Of a DNA stretch of 37,331 bases, positions 26,074-37,256 are shown piece after piece. The position numbers and the translations under genes are program-made. Below the pieces are notes generated by a model. That model ran no database searches. It worked only from the letters and a program-made list of their open reading frames with translations, and was not told the DNA's origin. Source of the DNA: Pseudomonas cyclaminis (GTDB lineage: Bacteria; Pseudomonadota; Gammaproteobacteria; Pseudomonadales; Pseudomonadaceae); assembly GCF_015163715.1 (NCBI RefSeq), contig NZ_JADDUM010000003.1:1-37331 (forward strand). The letters run 5' to 3'. Each line of letters begins with the position of its first letter. Within the stretch, counting starts at the first letter, position 1.

Positions 26074-26101
26074 ATTCTACAATCTTAAAAACCCCTGTCA
26101 A
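26074..26101 (-). promoter_or_regulatory. Sigma-70 promoter of the tRNA-Asn/tRNA-Pro operon
   Basis: Minus strand TTGACA (26096-26101), 16 bases, TAGAAT (26074-26079), followed by a GC-rich discriminator GCGCGCC typical of growth-rate-controlled stable RNA promoters. It leaves a leader of about 85 bases before tRNA-Asn. The remaining stretch 26102-26232 shows no gene. Confidence 0.75.
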
Positions 26102-26232
26102 CCCTTTAAATTGCTTTTAAGACAATGATTTGCGCTTCTTTCTGATTTCTTCTTGGGGAGAAGAAACCCGTGGGCTGACGTTGCTGCGGGGCGCACTTTA
26201 CAAGCCTTTTCCTTACAGTTCAACGCCCTAAC

Positions 26233-26260
26233 GAAAAAAAAGGCCCCGCGATGCGGGACC
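26233..26260 (-). terminator. Intrinsic terminator of clpB
   Basis: On the minus strand GGTCCCGC-ATC-GCGGGGCC (8-bp stem with one G-U pair) is followed by an unbroken run of eight T. It lies 27 bases after the clpB stop codon. Confidence 0.9.
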
Positions 26261-26286
26261 TTCTCTTATTTGCCTGCTGTTCAGGC

Positions 26287-28850
<2,564 letters not shown>

Positions 28851-28922
28851 TAGTCACCTTCCTTTTGAGCAGGCCGGAGCTATAAAACATTCCTGAATGA
28901 AGAAACCTGCCAGATACCCTTA

Positions 28923-28951
28923 TAGATGGGGTGGATTCTGGAAGATTCAAG
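28923..28951 (-). promoter_or_regulatory. Sigma-32 (RpoH) heat-shock promoter of clpB
   Basis: Minus strand reads CTTGAA (28946-28951), 14 bases, then CCCCATCTA (28923-28931). This is a near-perfect match to the heat-shock consensus CTTGAA-N13-15-CCCCATnTA. The start point would be near 28915, giving a 5' leader of about 65 bases. It sits in the 131-bp gap after pgeF. Confidence 0.85.
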
Positions 28952-28981
28952 CCACGGACAGTTGACGTAAGTCAGGAGAGT

Positions 28982-29706
28982 CTAGCCTTCGAGCCAGATA
29001 AGGGAGGCAAATCGACCGGTGCGCGGGCTGCGCCGGTAAGAAAAGAAGCGCGGGTCGGTCACGGTGCACAAACCCCCACCGTAAACAGCCGTGACACCCC
29101 GTGCGGCAAGGCGCAGGCGGGCCAGTTGATAGATGTCGGCCATGAACTTGCCGGGATTATGGCTCGGCACAAAGGCTTCGGCCGTTATCGGCAGTTGCTG
29201 CATGAACGCTTCACGCACTTCCGGGCCGACTTCAAAGGCTTGCGGACCGATTGCCGGCCCCAGCCAGACCATTACGTCGGCAGGTTCAGTCTCCAGGCTT
29301 TCGAAAGCAGCCTCCAACACACCGGCCGCCAACCCACGCCAACCGGCATGGGCCGCTGCGACGCGAGTCCCCGCCCGGTTGCAGAACAACGCGGGCAGGC
29401 AATCGGCGGTCATAGCGGTACAGGCGATGCCAGGGGTACTGGTCCAACTGCCATCAGCTTCAGCCGTGTGGCCGGGATTGGCCTCAACCACGGTCACCCC
29501 GTGGACTTGGCGCAGCCAGGCCGGCTGAATAGCAAAGGCGTCGCTGAGACGACGGCGATTTTCAAGGACCGCCTCCAGGCTGTCCTCGACATGATCGCCC
29601 AGGTTGAGGCTGTCGAATGGCGCCAAGCTGACGCACCCGCACGGGTGGTGACACAAGCCTTTACCCGAGCCGGCGCGGGCCAGTCAGGTATCAGCCAGTC
29701 ATTCAT
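28982..29706 (-). pseudogene. pgeF: Peptidoglycan editing factor PgeF (YfiH), frameshifted
   Basis: DUF152/laccase-domain family protein; in E. coli YfiH removes mis-incorporated L-Ser from peptidoglycan precursors, and older annotations call it polyphenol oxidase. The start MNDWLIPDWPAPARVKACV at 29706 overlaps the rluD stop (ATGA). Near 29634 the minus-strand GCGGGTGCGTCAGC should read GCGGGTGGCGTCAGC, giving TTRAGGVSLAPFDSLNLG; without it the frame is lost after about 25 residues. Metal-site motifs are intact in the main frame: RQVHGVTV, MTADCLPALF and AAHAGWRGL. The repaired protein is about 241 residues, as expected. The order rluD-pgeF-clpB is conserved in gammaproteobacteria. Confidence 0.9.
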
Positions 29707-30665
29707 CCGACAAACGCCTCGCGGTCCTGCTTGAGCAGCGACAGCAACCAGACAAAATCGTCCGGCAGTGGCGATTCCCAGCTCATGCGCTTACCGCTCG
29801 TCGGATGATCCAGTTCCAGGAAGCGTGCATGCAGTGCCTGGCGCGGGAACGTCTTGAGCGATTCGACCATGGTCTGGCTGGCCGCAGGCGGAATGCGGAA
29901 ACGGCCACCGTAGGCAGGATCGCCGACCAACGGGAAGTTGATGTGGGCCATGTGCACGCGGATCTGGTGAGTACGACCGGTTTCCAGCTTGACCCGCACG
30001 TGAGTGTGGGAACGGAAACGCTCCAGCACACGGTAGTGGCTCACGGCTTGCTTGCCGCCTTCCATTACCGCCATGCGCTGGCGCTGCTGGCCGTGGCGAC
30101 CGATGGGGGCGTTGATCTTGCCACCCGCGACGACCACGCCGATCACGATGCACTCATAGATCCGGCTGACGCTACGGCTCTGCAACTGCGTAACCAGCTG
30201 CGTCTGCGCCTGAATGGTCTTGGCGACCACCATCAGGCCGGTGGTGTCCTTGTCCAGACGGTGCACGATCCCGCAGCGCGGCACGTTGATGATGTCGGGG
30301 ATATGGTGCAACAGGGCATTGAGCAAGGTGCCATCAGCGTGCCCGGCCGCCGGGTGAACCACCAGGCCTGCGGGTTTGTTGATGACCAGGATATCGTCGT
30401 CTTCATAGACGATATCCAGCTCGATGTCCTGGGCGACCCATTCTCCCTGGGCTTCCTGCTCGGCAGTCAGCTCAAGAATCGCACCGCCATGAACTATGTC
30501 TCGCGGGCGGATAACCGCTCCATCCACAGTCAGGCGGCCGTCTTTGATCCAGGCGGAAAGGCGCGAGCGCGAGTGCTCAGCGAATAATTGTGCGGCGACT
30601 TGATCGAGGCGTTGGCCGCCCAATTCGGACGGCACCTCTGCGCGAAGTTCAATTTTATCGGACAT
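29703..30665 (-). CDS. rluD: 23S rRNA pseudouridine synthase RluD
   Basis: Makes pseudouridines 1911, 1915 and 1917 in helix 69 of 23S rRNA, needed for normal ribosome assembly and growth. It has 320 residues. An S4 RNA-binding domain lies at about 18-78 (GQRLDQVAAQLF, SRSRLSAWIKDGRLTVDG). The RluA-type catalytic motif is HRLDKDTTGLMVVAKT, with the nucleophilic Asp. ETGRTHQIRVHMAHI and GDPAYGG are further family motifs. It is divergent from bamD and overlaps pgeF by four bases. Confidence 0.96.
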   Translation of the reverse strand: MSDKIELRAEVPSELGGQRLDQVAAQLFAEHSRSRLSAWIKDGRLTVDGAVIRPRDIVHGGAILELTAEQEAQGEWVAQDIELDIVYEDDDILVINKPAGLVVHPAAGHADGTLLNALLHHIPDIINVPRCGIVHRLDKDTTGLMVVAKTIQAQTQLVTQLQSRSVSRIYECIVIGVVVAGGKINAPIGRHGQQRQRMAVMEGGKQAVSHYRVLERFRSHTHVRVKLETGRTHQIRVHMAHINFPLVGDPAYGGRFRIPPAASQTMVESLKTFPRQALHARFLELDHPTSGKRMSWESPLPDDFVWLLSLLKQDREAFVG

Positions 30666-30814
30666 GCTCAGACTAGGCGTGGCACAGCCTTTGGTTTCGG
30701 CTGCGCGCTTGTGGTTAAATACGGCGTCTTTTGCCCCGAGGCTTTCAACGGGGCGCTCATCATAACAGGACGGCCCCGCCCAAGACAGCGGCCGTCATAG
30801 GGACGCAAGCCGCC

Positions 30815-31840
30815 ATGCAAGTGAAACACCTGCTGCTGATCGCCATCCTCGCCATGACTGCTGCTTGCTCGTCAACAAAGGACGTCGTCGACGAAAACCT
30901 GAGCGAAGTCGAGCTGTACCAACTGGCACAGAAAGACTTGGACAATAATAGCTACACCAGCGCCACAGCGAAGCTGAAGGCACTGGAGTCGCGTTATCCG
31001 TTCGGGCGCTACGCCGACCAGGCTCAGCTTGAGCTGATCTACGCCAACTACAAGAACGCCGAGCCGGAAGCTGCCAAGTCCGCCGCCGAGCGCTTCATCC
31101 GCTTGCACCCGCAACACCCGAACGTGGACTACGCCTACTACCTCAAGGGCCTGACCTCGTTCGACCAGGACGTTGGCCTGCTGGCGCGCTTCCTGCCGCT
31201 GGACATGACCAAGCGTGACCCAGGTGCTGCCCGCGACTCCTACAACGAGTTCGCCCAGCTGACCAGCCGCTATCCGAACAGCCGCTACGCGCCGGATGCC
31301 AAGCAGCGCATGATCTACCTGCGCAACCTGCTGGCGTCCTACGAAATCCACGTAGCTCACTACTACCTGACCCGTCAGGCGTACGTGGCTGCCGCCAACC
31401 GTGGCCGCTATGTCGTAGAGAACTTCCAGGAAACCCCTTCCGTGGGTGACGGCCTGGCAGTGATGACCGAGGCATACCAGCGGCTGCACCTGGACGACCT
31501 GGCCAACACCAGCCTGGAAACCCTCAAGCTCAACTACCCGGATCACCCTAGCCTGAAAGACGGCCAGTTCGTGCCTCAGGTTGCCGAAGCCGACAACCGT
31601 TCGTGGCTGAGCAAGTACACCCTGGGTCTGATCGAGTCGCGCCCTCCGTTGCCGCCGGGCGAAACCCGCGCCAATCAGGACGTGATCAAACAGTACCAGG
31701 ACGCCAAGGAAGCCATTCCGTCGGAGCTCAAGCCGCACGACGAGAACGGCGACGTGATCGAAGAAGAAGAGCCAGAGGCCCTGGGCAACAACCAGGACCG
31801 TTCGTGGTTCAGCTACATGACCTTCGGTGTGTTCGACTGA
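30815..31840 (+). CDS. bamD: Outer membrane assembly lipoprotein BamD (ComL)
   Basis: Essential lipoprotein of the BAM complex that inserts beta-barrel proteins into the outer membrane. It has 341 residues. The signal peptide [18 protein letters not shown] ends in a lipobox (TAAC, with Cys18 lipidated). The mature protein is a set of tetratricopeptide-like helices ([49 protein letters not shown]). The C-terminal acidic tail is [14 protein letters not shown] choose ATG 30815 because the signal peptide begins there. A strong terminator follows. It is divergent from rluD, as in other pseudomonads. Confidence 0.96.
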   Translation: MQVKHLLLIAILAMTAACSSTKDVVDENLSEVELYQLAQKDLDNNSYTSATAKLKALESRYPFGRYADQAQLELIYANYKNAEPEAAKSAAERFIRLHPQHPNVDYAYYLKGLTSFDQDVGLLARFLPLDMTKRDPGAARDSYNEFAQLTSRYPNSRYAPDAKQRMIYLRNLLASYEIHVAHYYLTRQAYVAAANRGRYVVENFQETPSVGDGLAVMTEAYQRLHLDDLANTSLETLKLNYPDHPSLKDGQFVPQVAEADNRSWLSKYTLGLIESRPPLPPGETRANQDVIKQYQDAKEAIPSELKPHDENGDVIEEEEPEALGNNQDRSWFSYMTFGVFD

Positions 31841-31862
31841 TCTGTCGACGCAACGCAAAAAA

Positions 31863-31886
31863 GGAGCCCCTCGGGGCTCCTTTTTT
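31863..31886 (+). terminator. Intrinsic terminator of bamD
   Basis: GGAGCCCC-TC-GGGGCTCC is a perfect palindrome followed by TTTTTT, 22 bases after the bamD stop. It also has an A-run upstream, so it could act in both directions. Confidence 0.95.
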
Positions 31887-31965
31887 ATGGGGCAGTATTA
31901 TTGCGCTGTGCGCCTGCCACGTCCTTGGCTAAACTGGCGCATTCCTTATCGAGAAACCGCCCATC

Positions 31966-32199
31966 ATGCTTCGTCTTCTGTTCTGGATTGCCGTTATTGC
32001 TGCCGCGGTGTGGTTCTGGCGCAAATTCAAAAGCCCGGCCGCCAAGCAGCAACGCACCAGCGAGCCTGACGCTGCGTTGATGGTGCGTTGCGCCCACTGC
32101 GGCGTGCACCTGCCACAGGATCGCGCCCTAAGCTCGCGCCAGGAGTGGTATTGCACCCAGGCGCATCTGGAGCAAGGGCCGAAGTCTATACAGCGCTGA
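31966..32199 (+). CDS. PP0621-type small membrane protein with zinc-finger-like tail
   Basis: 77 residues starting MLRLLFWIAVIAAAVWFWRKF: a single N-terminal membrane segment, then a short basic linker and a Cys/His cluster (VRCAHCGVHLPQ ... WYCTQAHLEQ) that looks like a small zinc finger of the MYND type. From memory it corresponds to P. putida PP_0621, next to bamD. Function unknown. The ribosome site is weak. Its 3' end overlaps the convergent thiO by 14 bases. Confidence 0.82.
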   Translation: MLRLLFWIAVIAAAVWFWRKFKSPAAKQQRTSEPDAALMVRCAHCGVHLPQDRALSSRQEWYCTQAHLEQGPKSIQR

Positions 32200-33295
32200 T
32201 GCGACCTTCAGGCGAGTAAGGCGCCGGGTCGATGATCGGCGCATGCCCCAGCAGCAAGTCTGCAAACAACTGACAGGACGCCGGCGCCAGCACCAAGCCG
32301 TTGCGGTAATGCCCGCAGTTGAGCCAAAGGCCTTTGAAACCGGGAACCTGGCCGATATAGGGAATCCCTTCCGGTGAGCCAGGGCGCAAACCGGCCCAAT
32401 GCCCCACTACTTCGGCGTCGGCCAGGGCAGGAATCAGTTCTACTGCCGAGGCCTTGAGGCTTTCCAGCGCCGTTTCGGTCGGCGTCTTATCAAACCCCTC
32501 ATGCTCCAGCGTGCTGCCGATGAGGATATGCCCGTCGCGCCGGGGGATGGCGTAACGGCCCTTGGCCAGGACCATGCTCGACAAGAAGTCCGAGGCGCAT
32601 TTGTACAAAATCATCTGCCCCTTGACCGGCTCCACCGGCAGCACCAAGCCCAGCGTGCCGAGCAACTCACCGCTCCACGCGCCTGCTGCCAGTACCACTT
32701 GATCCCCCACAATCGGCCCTTCTGCCGTGTTCACGCCCACCACATTGTCGCGCTCCAGGAGAAATCCGGTGACTTCACACTGTTCGTGAACAGTTACGCC
32801 AGGCAGTGCCAACAACGCAGCCTTGAGGGATTTGACCAAGCGAGGGTTGCGCACATTGGCCACGTCAGCCATATAGATCGCGCTGGAATACCCGCCACCC
32901 AGCACCGGAACCGCATCATGGGCGGCCGACACATCCACTTTGCCTAGAGGCCGATCCTCACGGACCGCCCATGCCAGCGCCTCGGCCTCATCTTCCAAGT
33001 CCAGCCAGTACAAGCCGGTGGTATGAACCTCCGGGTCGACGCCGGTGGCGGCAAACAGGCGCTCAGCCAACTGTGGATAAAAATCCTGGGACCAGTGGGC
33101 CAATGCAGTGACCGACGGGCTGTAGCGCCAAGGATACAGCGGCGACACAATGCCACCGCCCGCCCATGAAGACTCCTGCCCCACACCGGCACGCTCCAAC
33201 AGGACCACCGCCTGCCCCTGGCTCGCCAGGTTGTACGCGGTCAGCAGGCCAATGACTCCGCCGCCGACAATCACCACTTGCTGTTGCTTAGCCAT
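32186..33295 (-). CDS. thiO: Glycine oxidase ThiO
   Basis: FAD-dependent amine oxidase that oxidises glycine to iminoacetate for the thiazole ring of thiamine. It has 369 residues. The N-terminal dinucleotide motif is VVIVGGGVIGLLTAYNLASQG, followed by ESSWAGGGIVSPLYPWRY, DQVVLAAGAWSGELL and the C-terminal LWLNCGHYRNGLVLAP. I choose the ATG at 33295, just before the FAD motif; longer starts run into the pilE end. In P. aeruginosa pilS-pilR lie between bamD and thiO; they are absent here. Confidence 0.93.
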   Translation of the reverse strand: MAKQQQVVIVGGGVIGLLTAYNLASQGQAVVLLERAGVGQESSWAGGGIVSPLYPWRYSPSVTALAHWSQDFYPQLAERLFAATGVDPEVHTTGLYWLDLEDEAEALAWAVREDRPLGKVDVSAAHDAVPVLGGGYSSAIYMADVANVRNPRLVKSLKAALLALPGVTVHEQCEVTGFLLERDNVVGVNTAEGPIVGDQVVLAAGAWSGELLGTLGLVLPVEPVKGQMILYKCASDFLSSMVLAKGRYAIPRRDGHILIGSTLEHEGFDKTPTETALESLKASAVELIPALADAEVVGHWAGLRPGSPEGIPYIGQVPGFKGLWLNCGHYRNGLVLAPASCQLFADLLLGHAPIIDPAPYSPEGRISAV

Positions 33296-33357
33296 CATTC
33301 GATCCAGCCGATAAATAGGAACAAGCGCACCTGGCGCCCAATCATCCAGCACACTCA

Positions 33358-33759
33358 TCATTGCCCCCAGCATGTCTGGCGCGACATTTCAGGTGCTGCC
33401 CCCGGATTGGCCCGCACACCCGTGCTGCTAAGGCTGAAGTCACCACAAGGGTCACCCGCCATCAACGAATCGACGCCCGGCCCAGCGACCAGGTAGAAAT
33501 CCTGAGGGTTCAATACAGCGGTGATTCTATAGCGATCATTGCCTGTGCTGACGCCGCTGGCGTCAATAAAAGTGCCGTTCCTCGTATAAAAACGCTCAAG
33601 GTGCTGAGCTTGCTCCGTCAGCAGCGCGACAATTTCCGCGCGATACACCTTTTTTACATGACGGGTGTACCCCGGGTAAGCGATCCCGGCCAGAAACGCG
33701 ATGATCGCCACGGCGATCAGTAACTCGATCAGGGTAAACCCCCGGCAGTCCATGCTCAT
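33358..33759 (-). CDS. pilE: Minor type IV pilin PilE
   Basis: Type IV prepilin-like protein. The leader MSMDCRG is cut before FTLIELLIAVAIIAFLAGIAYPGY; Glu5 is present. It has 133 residues. The ATG at 33759 has GAGGAG upstream. The much longer open frame upstream lies inside pilX and is not used. The C-terminus has two cysteines (GDPCGDF ... RQTCWGQ), a likely disulfide loop. It is the last gene of the pilV-pilW-pilX-pilE set. In P. aeruginosa pilY1 and pilY2 lie between pilX and pilE. Confidence 0.9.
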   Translation of the reverse strand: MSMDCRGFTLIELLIAVAIIAFLAGIAYPGYTRHVKKVYRAEIVALLTEQAQHLERFYTRNGTFIDASGVSTGNDRYRITAVLNPQDFYLVAGPGVDSLMAGDPCGDFSLSSTGVRANPGAAPEMSRQTCWGQ

Positions 33760-33770
33760 TTCACTGCTCC

Positions 33771-34301
33771 TCATTGAAGCTGTCGCCATGACGCCCGCCG
33801 AAACCGCGGGCCACTTTCCAATTCCAACCGCGCATATACAGTCTCCAATACCGTGCGCGACTGGCCGCTGAACCCGACCGCCGTCACCCGGTAAGCCGCC
33901 GCCGAGGCATGGGGTGGCAGATGCGCCAGCCCTACGCCAGGACCCAAGGCTTGAATGCCGTAGAGCCCTCCCCTGACGGAAACCCAGGTCACTGCCGAAA
34001 CAGGGTTCGTTCCTGCAGCCACCAGCGAAAACGCCTCGTCCGGCGGCGCGCAAGTAACAATCGAGCGGCACTGCGGCCACCCGACACCCGCTCGCTGCAC
34101 CGCCTGCTCTCCCAGTCTCAAGCCGCTTTCGGCGTTTTGAAGCGACTGGTTTCGTTGCCACAGGCTGCCGCTGATCTTTTGCTGGGCCACCGCACCTTGG
34201 ATTGACGACAAGCCGATCAGTGACAACAGCAGCAAAAACACCAGGCTTATCAGCAGCACCATCCCCCTCTGCTGCAAAGAAATACCGGCAGTAAGCACCA
34301 T
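33771..34301 (-). CDS. pilX: Minor pilin assembly protein PilX
   Basis: 176 residues, starting MVLTAGISLQQRGMVLLISL. The N-terminal hydrophobic helix with QRG|MVLLISLVFLLLLSLIGL is the PilX-type leader in which the residue at +5 is not Glu; a short ESGLRLGEQAV segment follows. Two cysteines lie in the globular part (PQCRSIVTCAPP). AGGG upstream of the ATG at 34301. The gene begins just after the pilW stop and ends 11 bases before the pilE start, so it belongs to the same operon. It is assigned by order and the GMVLL motif. Confidence 0.83.
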   Translation of the reverse strand: MVLTAGISLQQRGMVLLISLVFLLLLSLIGLSSIQGAVAQQKISGSLWQRNQSLQNAESGLRLGEQAVQRAGVGWPQCRSIVTCAPPDEAFSLVAAGTNPVSAVTWVSVRGGLYGIQALGPGVGLAHLPPHASAAAYRVTAVGFSGQSRTVLETVYARLELESGPRFRRASWRQLQ

Positions 34302-34308
34302 GATCGCC

Positions 34309-35016
34309 CTACCCCACACGGTTACGCAGCGCCGCCACGACGCTATAGGTTTGATCTTTCACCCGGCCGGTCGGGTCTCGCAGCGTCATGCGGATGCGCA
34401 CGCTGCGGATCAACGACTCGTCAGACGGCATGGCGTCGTAGCGCACTACCTGCGCCGATGTCGGCCTGGCCGCCACACCGAAACTGAGATCGAACGCCCC
34501 CACGTTCTCCACCAACACTGCCCTGGCCGGCGCAGCAGGCGTGCTGACCTTTAACTGGCCGGCCTCGAAGGTGTAGGTAAGTTGGCGCATGGCAAAGCGA
34601 ATCTGCCCGGGAACTGGCGACGGTGAGTGCCCGCCGTAGGCATAGGCCGTACCCGTGCAGTCTGACAACACCGTCCAGTCAGGCTTGCCACCGCCATCAC
34701 CCACGTCCGCAGTTACCAGTGTCAGCGACGTTGACCCGCCCCCGGCACTCCAGCCAACCGGCCGATCAAAGGCCGGCGGGGCATTGTCGATAAACGCAGT
34801 GGCCATACAGCCAAACATGCCCGCCTGGCGGATATCCTGGAGCATCTTGCCCAACGCAAACCGGGCGTCGTCCTGCAGCAACATGGCCGCCTGCTGGCTG
34901 GCGTGGGTCATTCGGGAACCGATCACCACTTGGCTACCCCCAAGCACCAGCACCAAACCGACTGCCAGGGCCAGCAACAACTCCATCAAGCTGAAACCCC
35001 TCGCCACAGGCCTCAT
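34309..35016 (-). CDS. pilW: Minor type IV pilin PilW
   Basis: 235 residues. The leader MRPVARG precedes FSLMELLLALAVGLVLVLGGSQ with Glu at position 5. The body is long and Gly/Thr rich, as in PilW, with cysteines in FGCMATAF and LSDCTGT. The ATG overlaps the pilV stop (ATGA). PilW with PilV, PilX, PilE and FimU primes pilus assembly and forms the tip complex in P. aeruginosa; PilY1, the usual partner, is not encoded here. Confidence 0.88.
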   Translation of the reverse strand: MRPVARGFSLMELLLALAVGLVLVLGGSQVVIGSRMTHASQQAAMLLQDDARFALGKMLQDIRQAGMFGCMATAFIDNAPPAFDRPVGWSAGGGSTSLTLVTADVGDGGGKPDWTVLSDCTGTAYAYGGHSPSPVPGQIRFAMRQLTYTFEAGQLKVSTPAAPARAVLVENVGAFDLSFGVAARPTSAQVVRYDAMPSDESLIRSVRIRMTLRDPTGRVKDQTYSVVAALRNRVG

Positions 35017-35498
35017 TGCGTCACCTCTGGCCCTGGGTCGATACGACTGGTCAGGGTGAAGGTTTCCCGCGCATCAGGGATGTCTGAACTCGAGCGGTCA
35101 TCCCAACTGATACTGACCGTCACCTCATTTGCACTGATCGCCACGGAGCCTTTGGCACTCTCCCCGGCAAAACCGCGAATATTGGCGTCGAAATCATGCA
35201 GGTCCAGGTCACGCACACTGGCAGTCGCGGCAGTGGCCGGAGCCCTTACCCCCCCAGGCGATGAGTAGTCGGCGCCGGAATTGGCGCGGATTCGGTCGAG
35301 CATATCGTAGGCAATGAAACTGGCCTGACTGGTCATCCTCGAACTGTCGGTGTATTTGAGGGCATTGAGCTGGAGCACCACCGCGCCTAACAGGCCGACA
35401 GCGAGAATCAGCACCGCTACCAGGACCTCAATCAACGTCATGCCGATTTGATGTCGCGCAACAGCGTGGGGAAAACGGGTATTCAGGGAGGCAAGCAT
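35013..35498 (-). CDS. pilV: Minor type IV pilin PilV
   Basis: About 161 residues from the chosen ATG (35498; another in-frame ATG at 35510 is equally possible). The processing site is RHQIG, then MTLIEVLVAVLILAVGLLGAVVLQL with Glu5, typical of PilV/GspI-like proteins. The first residue after the Gly is Met, as often seen in PilV. The 20-residue leader is longer than that of PilA. The longer open frame upstream covers the intergenic region and has no ribosome site. It starts the minus-strand pilin set and is divergent from fimT/fimU. Confidence 0.82.
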   Translation of the reverse strand: MLASLNTRFPHAVARHQIGMTLIEVLVAVLILAVGLLGAVVLQLNALKYTDSSRMTSQASFIAYDMLDRIRANSGADYSSPGGVRAPATAATASVRDLDLHDFDANIRGFAGESAKGSVAISANEVTVSISWDDRSSSDIPDARETFTLTSRIDPGPEVTQ

Positions 35499-35700
35499 TA
35501 CCGTCGTCATCCGTGTCGAAGGCCAAAAAAGCAGGAAAATCCTGCGGTGCGACCCAAGACTAGCGTCGGTTTTTCGCCCGCGCCGCCGATGGAACAAAGG
35601 GAAATACTTTGGACATGAAGGCCATCATTCGGCACTCCGCGCCGGGCGCTATACCTATGTCTCAACCAGCTATCTACGCACGTCCACGGAGGGACGACCA

Positions 35701-36282
35701 ATGGGACAACGAGGTTTTACCCTGATCGAACTGCTGCTCGGACTGATCGTGAGCGGCATCCTGGCGCATCTGGCAGTGCCGAGTTTCGCCGGGCTGCTGG
35801 AGTCACAGCAGCGACAAAGCGCGGCGCAATCGCTGACCAACGGACTTCGCTTCGCGCGCACTGAAGCCATCGCGCATAACCGTGCGGTGGTCATTCACGC
35901 GCTGGACGATGACTGGAGCCGAGGTTGGCGGGTGATAGTGGATGTAAGCGGGCGCGGCCACCTGGACGACGATAACCCCGTGTTGCTGGAGCGCCAGGAG
36001 AGCGGGCGCGTGCCCATAGTCGGTAATGGGCCGGTCAAAAGCCAGGTACGGTTCAGCGGGTTGGGCGAACCGGTATTTTCAGGAGGAGGTTTTCGTGCCG
36101 GCACTGTGCACATCTGCGCCAAGGATTCGGCGCAAAGCCTGCATCAGGTGGTGCTGGCGCCCAGTGGGCGCGTCAGCCTGCGCAGCGATAGCGCCGAGCA
36201 GGCGTTGTGCCGGAGTGCCTCCGGCACCCTGGCATTCAGAGCAGTGAGCGAACCCGCAGCTCCTTGGGCATGGAGAAAGTGA
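35701..36282 (+). CDS. GspH/FimT-family minor pseudopilin (FimT/FimU)
   Basis: 193 residues starting MGQRG, then [24 protein letters not shown], a class IVa leader with Glu5. The GspH region follows ([29 protein letters not shown]), with two cysteines later (HICAKDS and ALCRSAS). The ATG at 35701 has GGAGGG upstream. P. aeruginosa has two such genes, fimT and fimU, in line with pilVWXE; here there is one and it points away from pilV. I cannot tell FimT from FimU by eye. Its 3' end overlaps ispH by 47 bp on the other strand. Confidence 0.9.
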   Translation: MGQRGFTLIELLLGLIVSGILAHLAVPSFAGLLESQQRQSAAQSLTNGLRFARTEAIAHNRAVVIHALDDDWSRGWRVIVDVSGRGHLDDDNPVLLERQESGRVPIVGNGPVKSQVRFSGLGEPVFSGGGFRAGTVHICAKDSAQSLHQVVLAPSGRVSLRSDSAEQALCRSASGTLAFRAVSEPAAPWAWRK

Positions 36283-37183
36283 TGTTCTCTTCACGTCCCG
36301 CCAACTCATCAGCGCCGGTAGCCCCCCAGGCGTGCAGTTGCTGGATAACACCACGCACCAGTACTTCCGGGGCAGAAGCACCCGCTGTGATGCCGATACG
36401 CTGGACGCCATCGAACCAACTGCGCTGCATGTCTTCGGCACCGTCGATCAGGTACGCCGGGGTGGCCATGCGCTCAGCCAGCTCACGCAGGCGATTGGAG
36501 TTGGAGCTGTTGGGGCTGCCGACCACCAGAACCACATCGCACTCGTCAGCCAATTGCTTGACCGCGTCCTGGCGATTTTGGGTGGCGTAGCAGATGTCAT
36601 CTTTCCGCGGGCCGCCGATGGCCGGGAAGCGGGTGCGCAGCGCATCGATCACGCGGCTGGTGTCATCCATGGACAAGGTCGTCTGGGTCACGAAGGCCAA
36701 CCGATCAGGGTTGTGCACCTGCAGGTTGGCGACGTCTTTCTCGTCTTCCACCAGGTAGATGGCGCCGCCATTGCTGGCGTCGTATTGGCCCATGGTGCCT
36801 TCGACTTCCGGGTGACCGGCATGACCGATCAGGATGCATTCTCGACCGTCACGGCTGTAGCGTGCGACTTCGATGTGCACCTTGGTGACCAGAGGACAGG
36901 TGGCATCGAACACTTTGAGGCCACGGCCTGCTGCTTCGGTACGCACGGCCTGGGAAACACCGTGGGCACTGAAGATGACGATCACGTCGTCCGGCACCTG
37001 GTCTAGCTCTTCGACAAAAATCGCGCCGCGTGCGCGCAGGTCTTCGACCACAAACTTGTTGTGGACGACTTCATGACGCACGTAGATCGGCGGCCCGAAG
37101 ACTTCCAGGGCGCGATTGACGATTTCGATCGCACGGTCCACGCCGGCGCAGAAGCCACGGGGGTTGGCGAGTTTGATTTGCAT
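36236..37183 (-). CDS. ispH: 4-hydroxy-3-methylbut-2-enyl diphosphate reductase IspH
   Basis: Last step of the MEP isoprenoid pathway; an iron-sulfur enzyme that makes IPP and DMAPP. It has 315 residues. The three cluster cysteines are in [14 protein letters not shown] (Cys12), [12 protein letters not shown] (about Cys96) and [11 protein letters not shown] (about Cys197). Other family motifs: [32 protein letters not shown] and [11 protein letters not shown]. The ATG at 37183 has ACGAGG upstream. It overlaps the convergent fimT/fimU gene. Confidence 0.97.
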   Translation of the reverse strand: MQIKLANPRGFCAGVDRAIEIVNRALEVFGPPIYVRHEVVHNKFVVEDLRARGAIFVEELDQVPDDVIVIFSAHGVSQAVRTEAAGRGLKVFDATCPLVTKVHIEVARYSRDGRECILIGHAGHPEVEGTMGQYDASNGGAIYLVEDEKDVANLQVHNPDRLAFVTQTTLSMDDTSRVIDALRTRFPAIGGPRKDDICYATQNRQDAVKQLADECDVVLVVGSPNSSNSNRLRELAERMATPAYLIDGAEDMQRSWFDGVQRIGITAGASAPEVLVRGVIQQLHAWGATGADELAGREENITFSMPKELRVRSLL

Positions 37184-37256
37184 GCTGTGCCTCGTGTCTT
37201 GCAGCTACTTGGGTCAGGTTTGACGCTAACTCAACTGGCAATGAAGATCAAAGGTG

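Noticed and set aside
28861..28922. Leader RNA thermometer or riboswitch before clpB
   Set aside because: The leader of about 65 bases shows no clear long stem masking the ribosome site by eye; a folding program would be needed.
33760..34161. N-terminal extension of the PilE reading frame
   Set aside because: It lies within pilX in another frame; the prepilin leader must be short and GAGGAG precedes the ATG at 33759.
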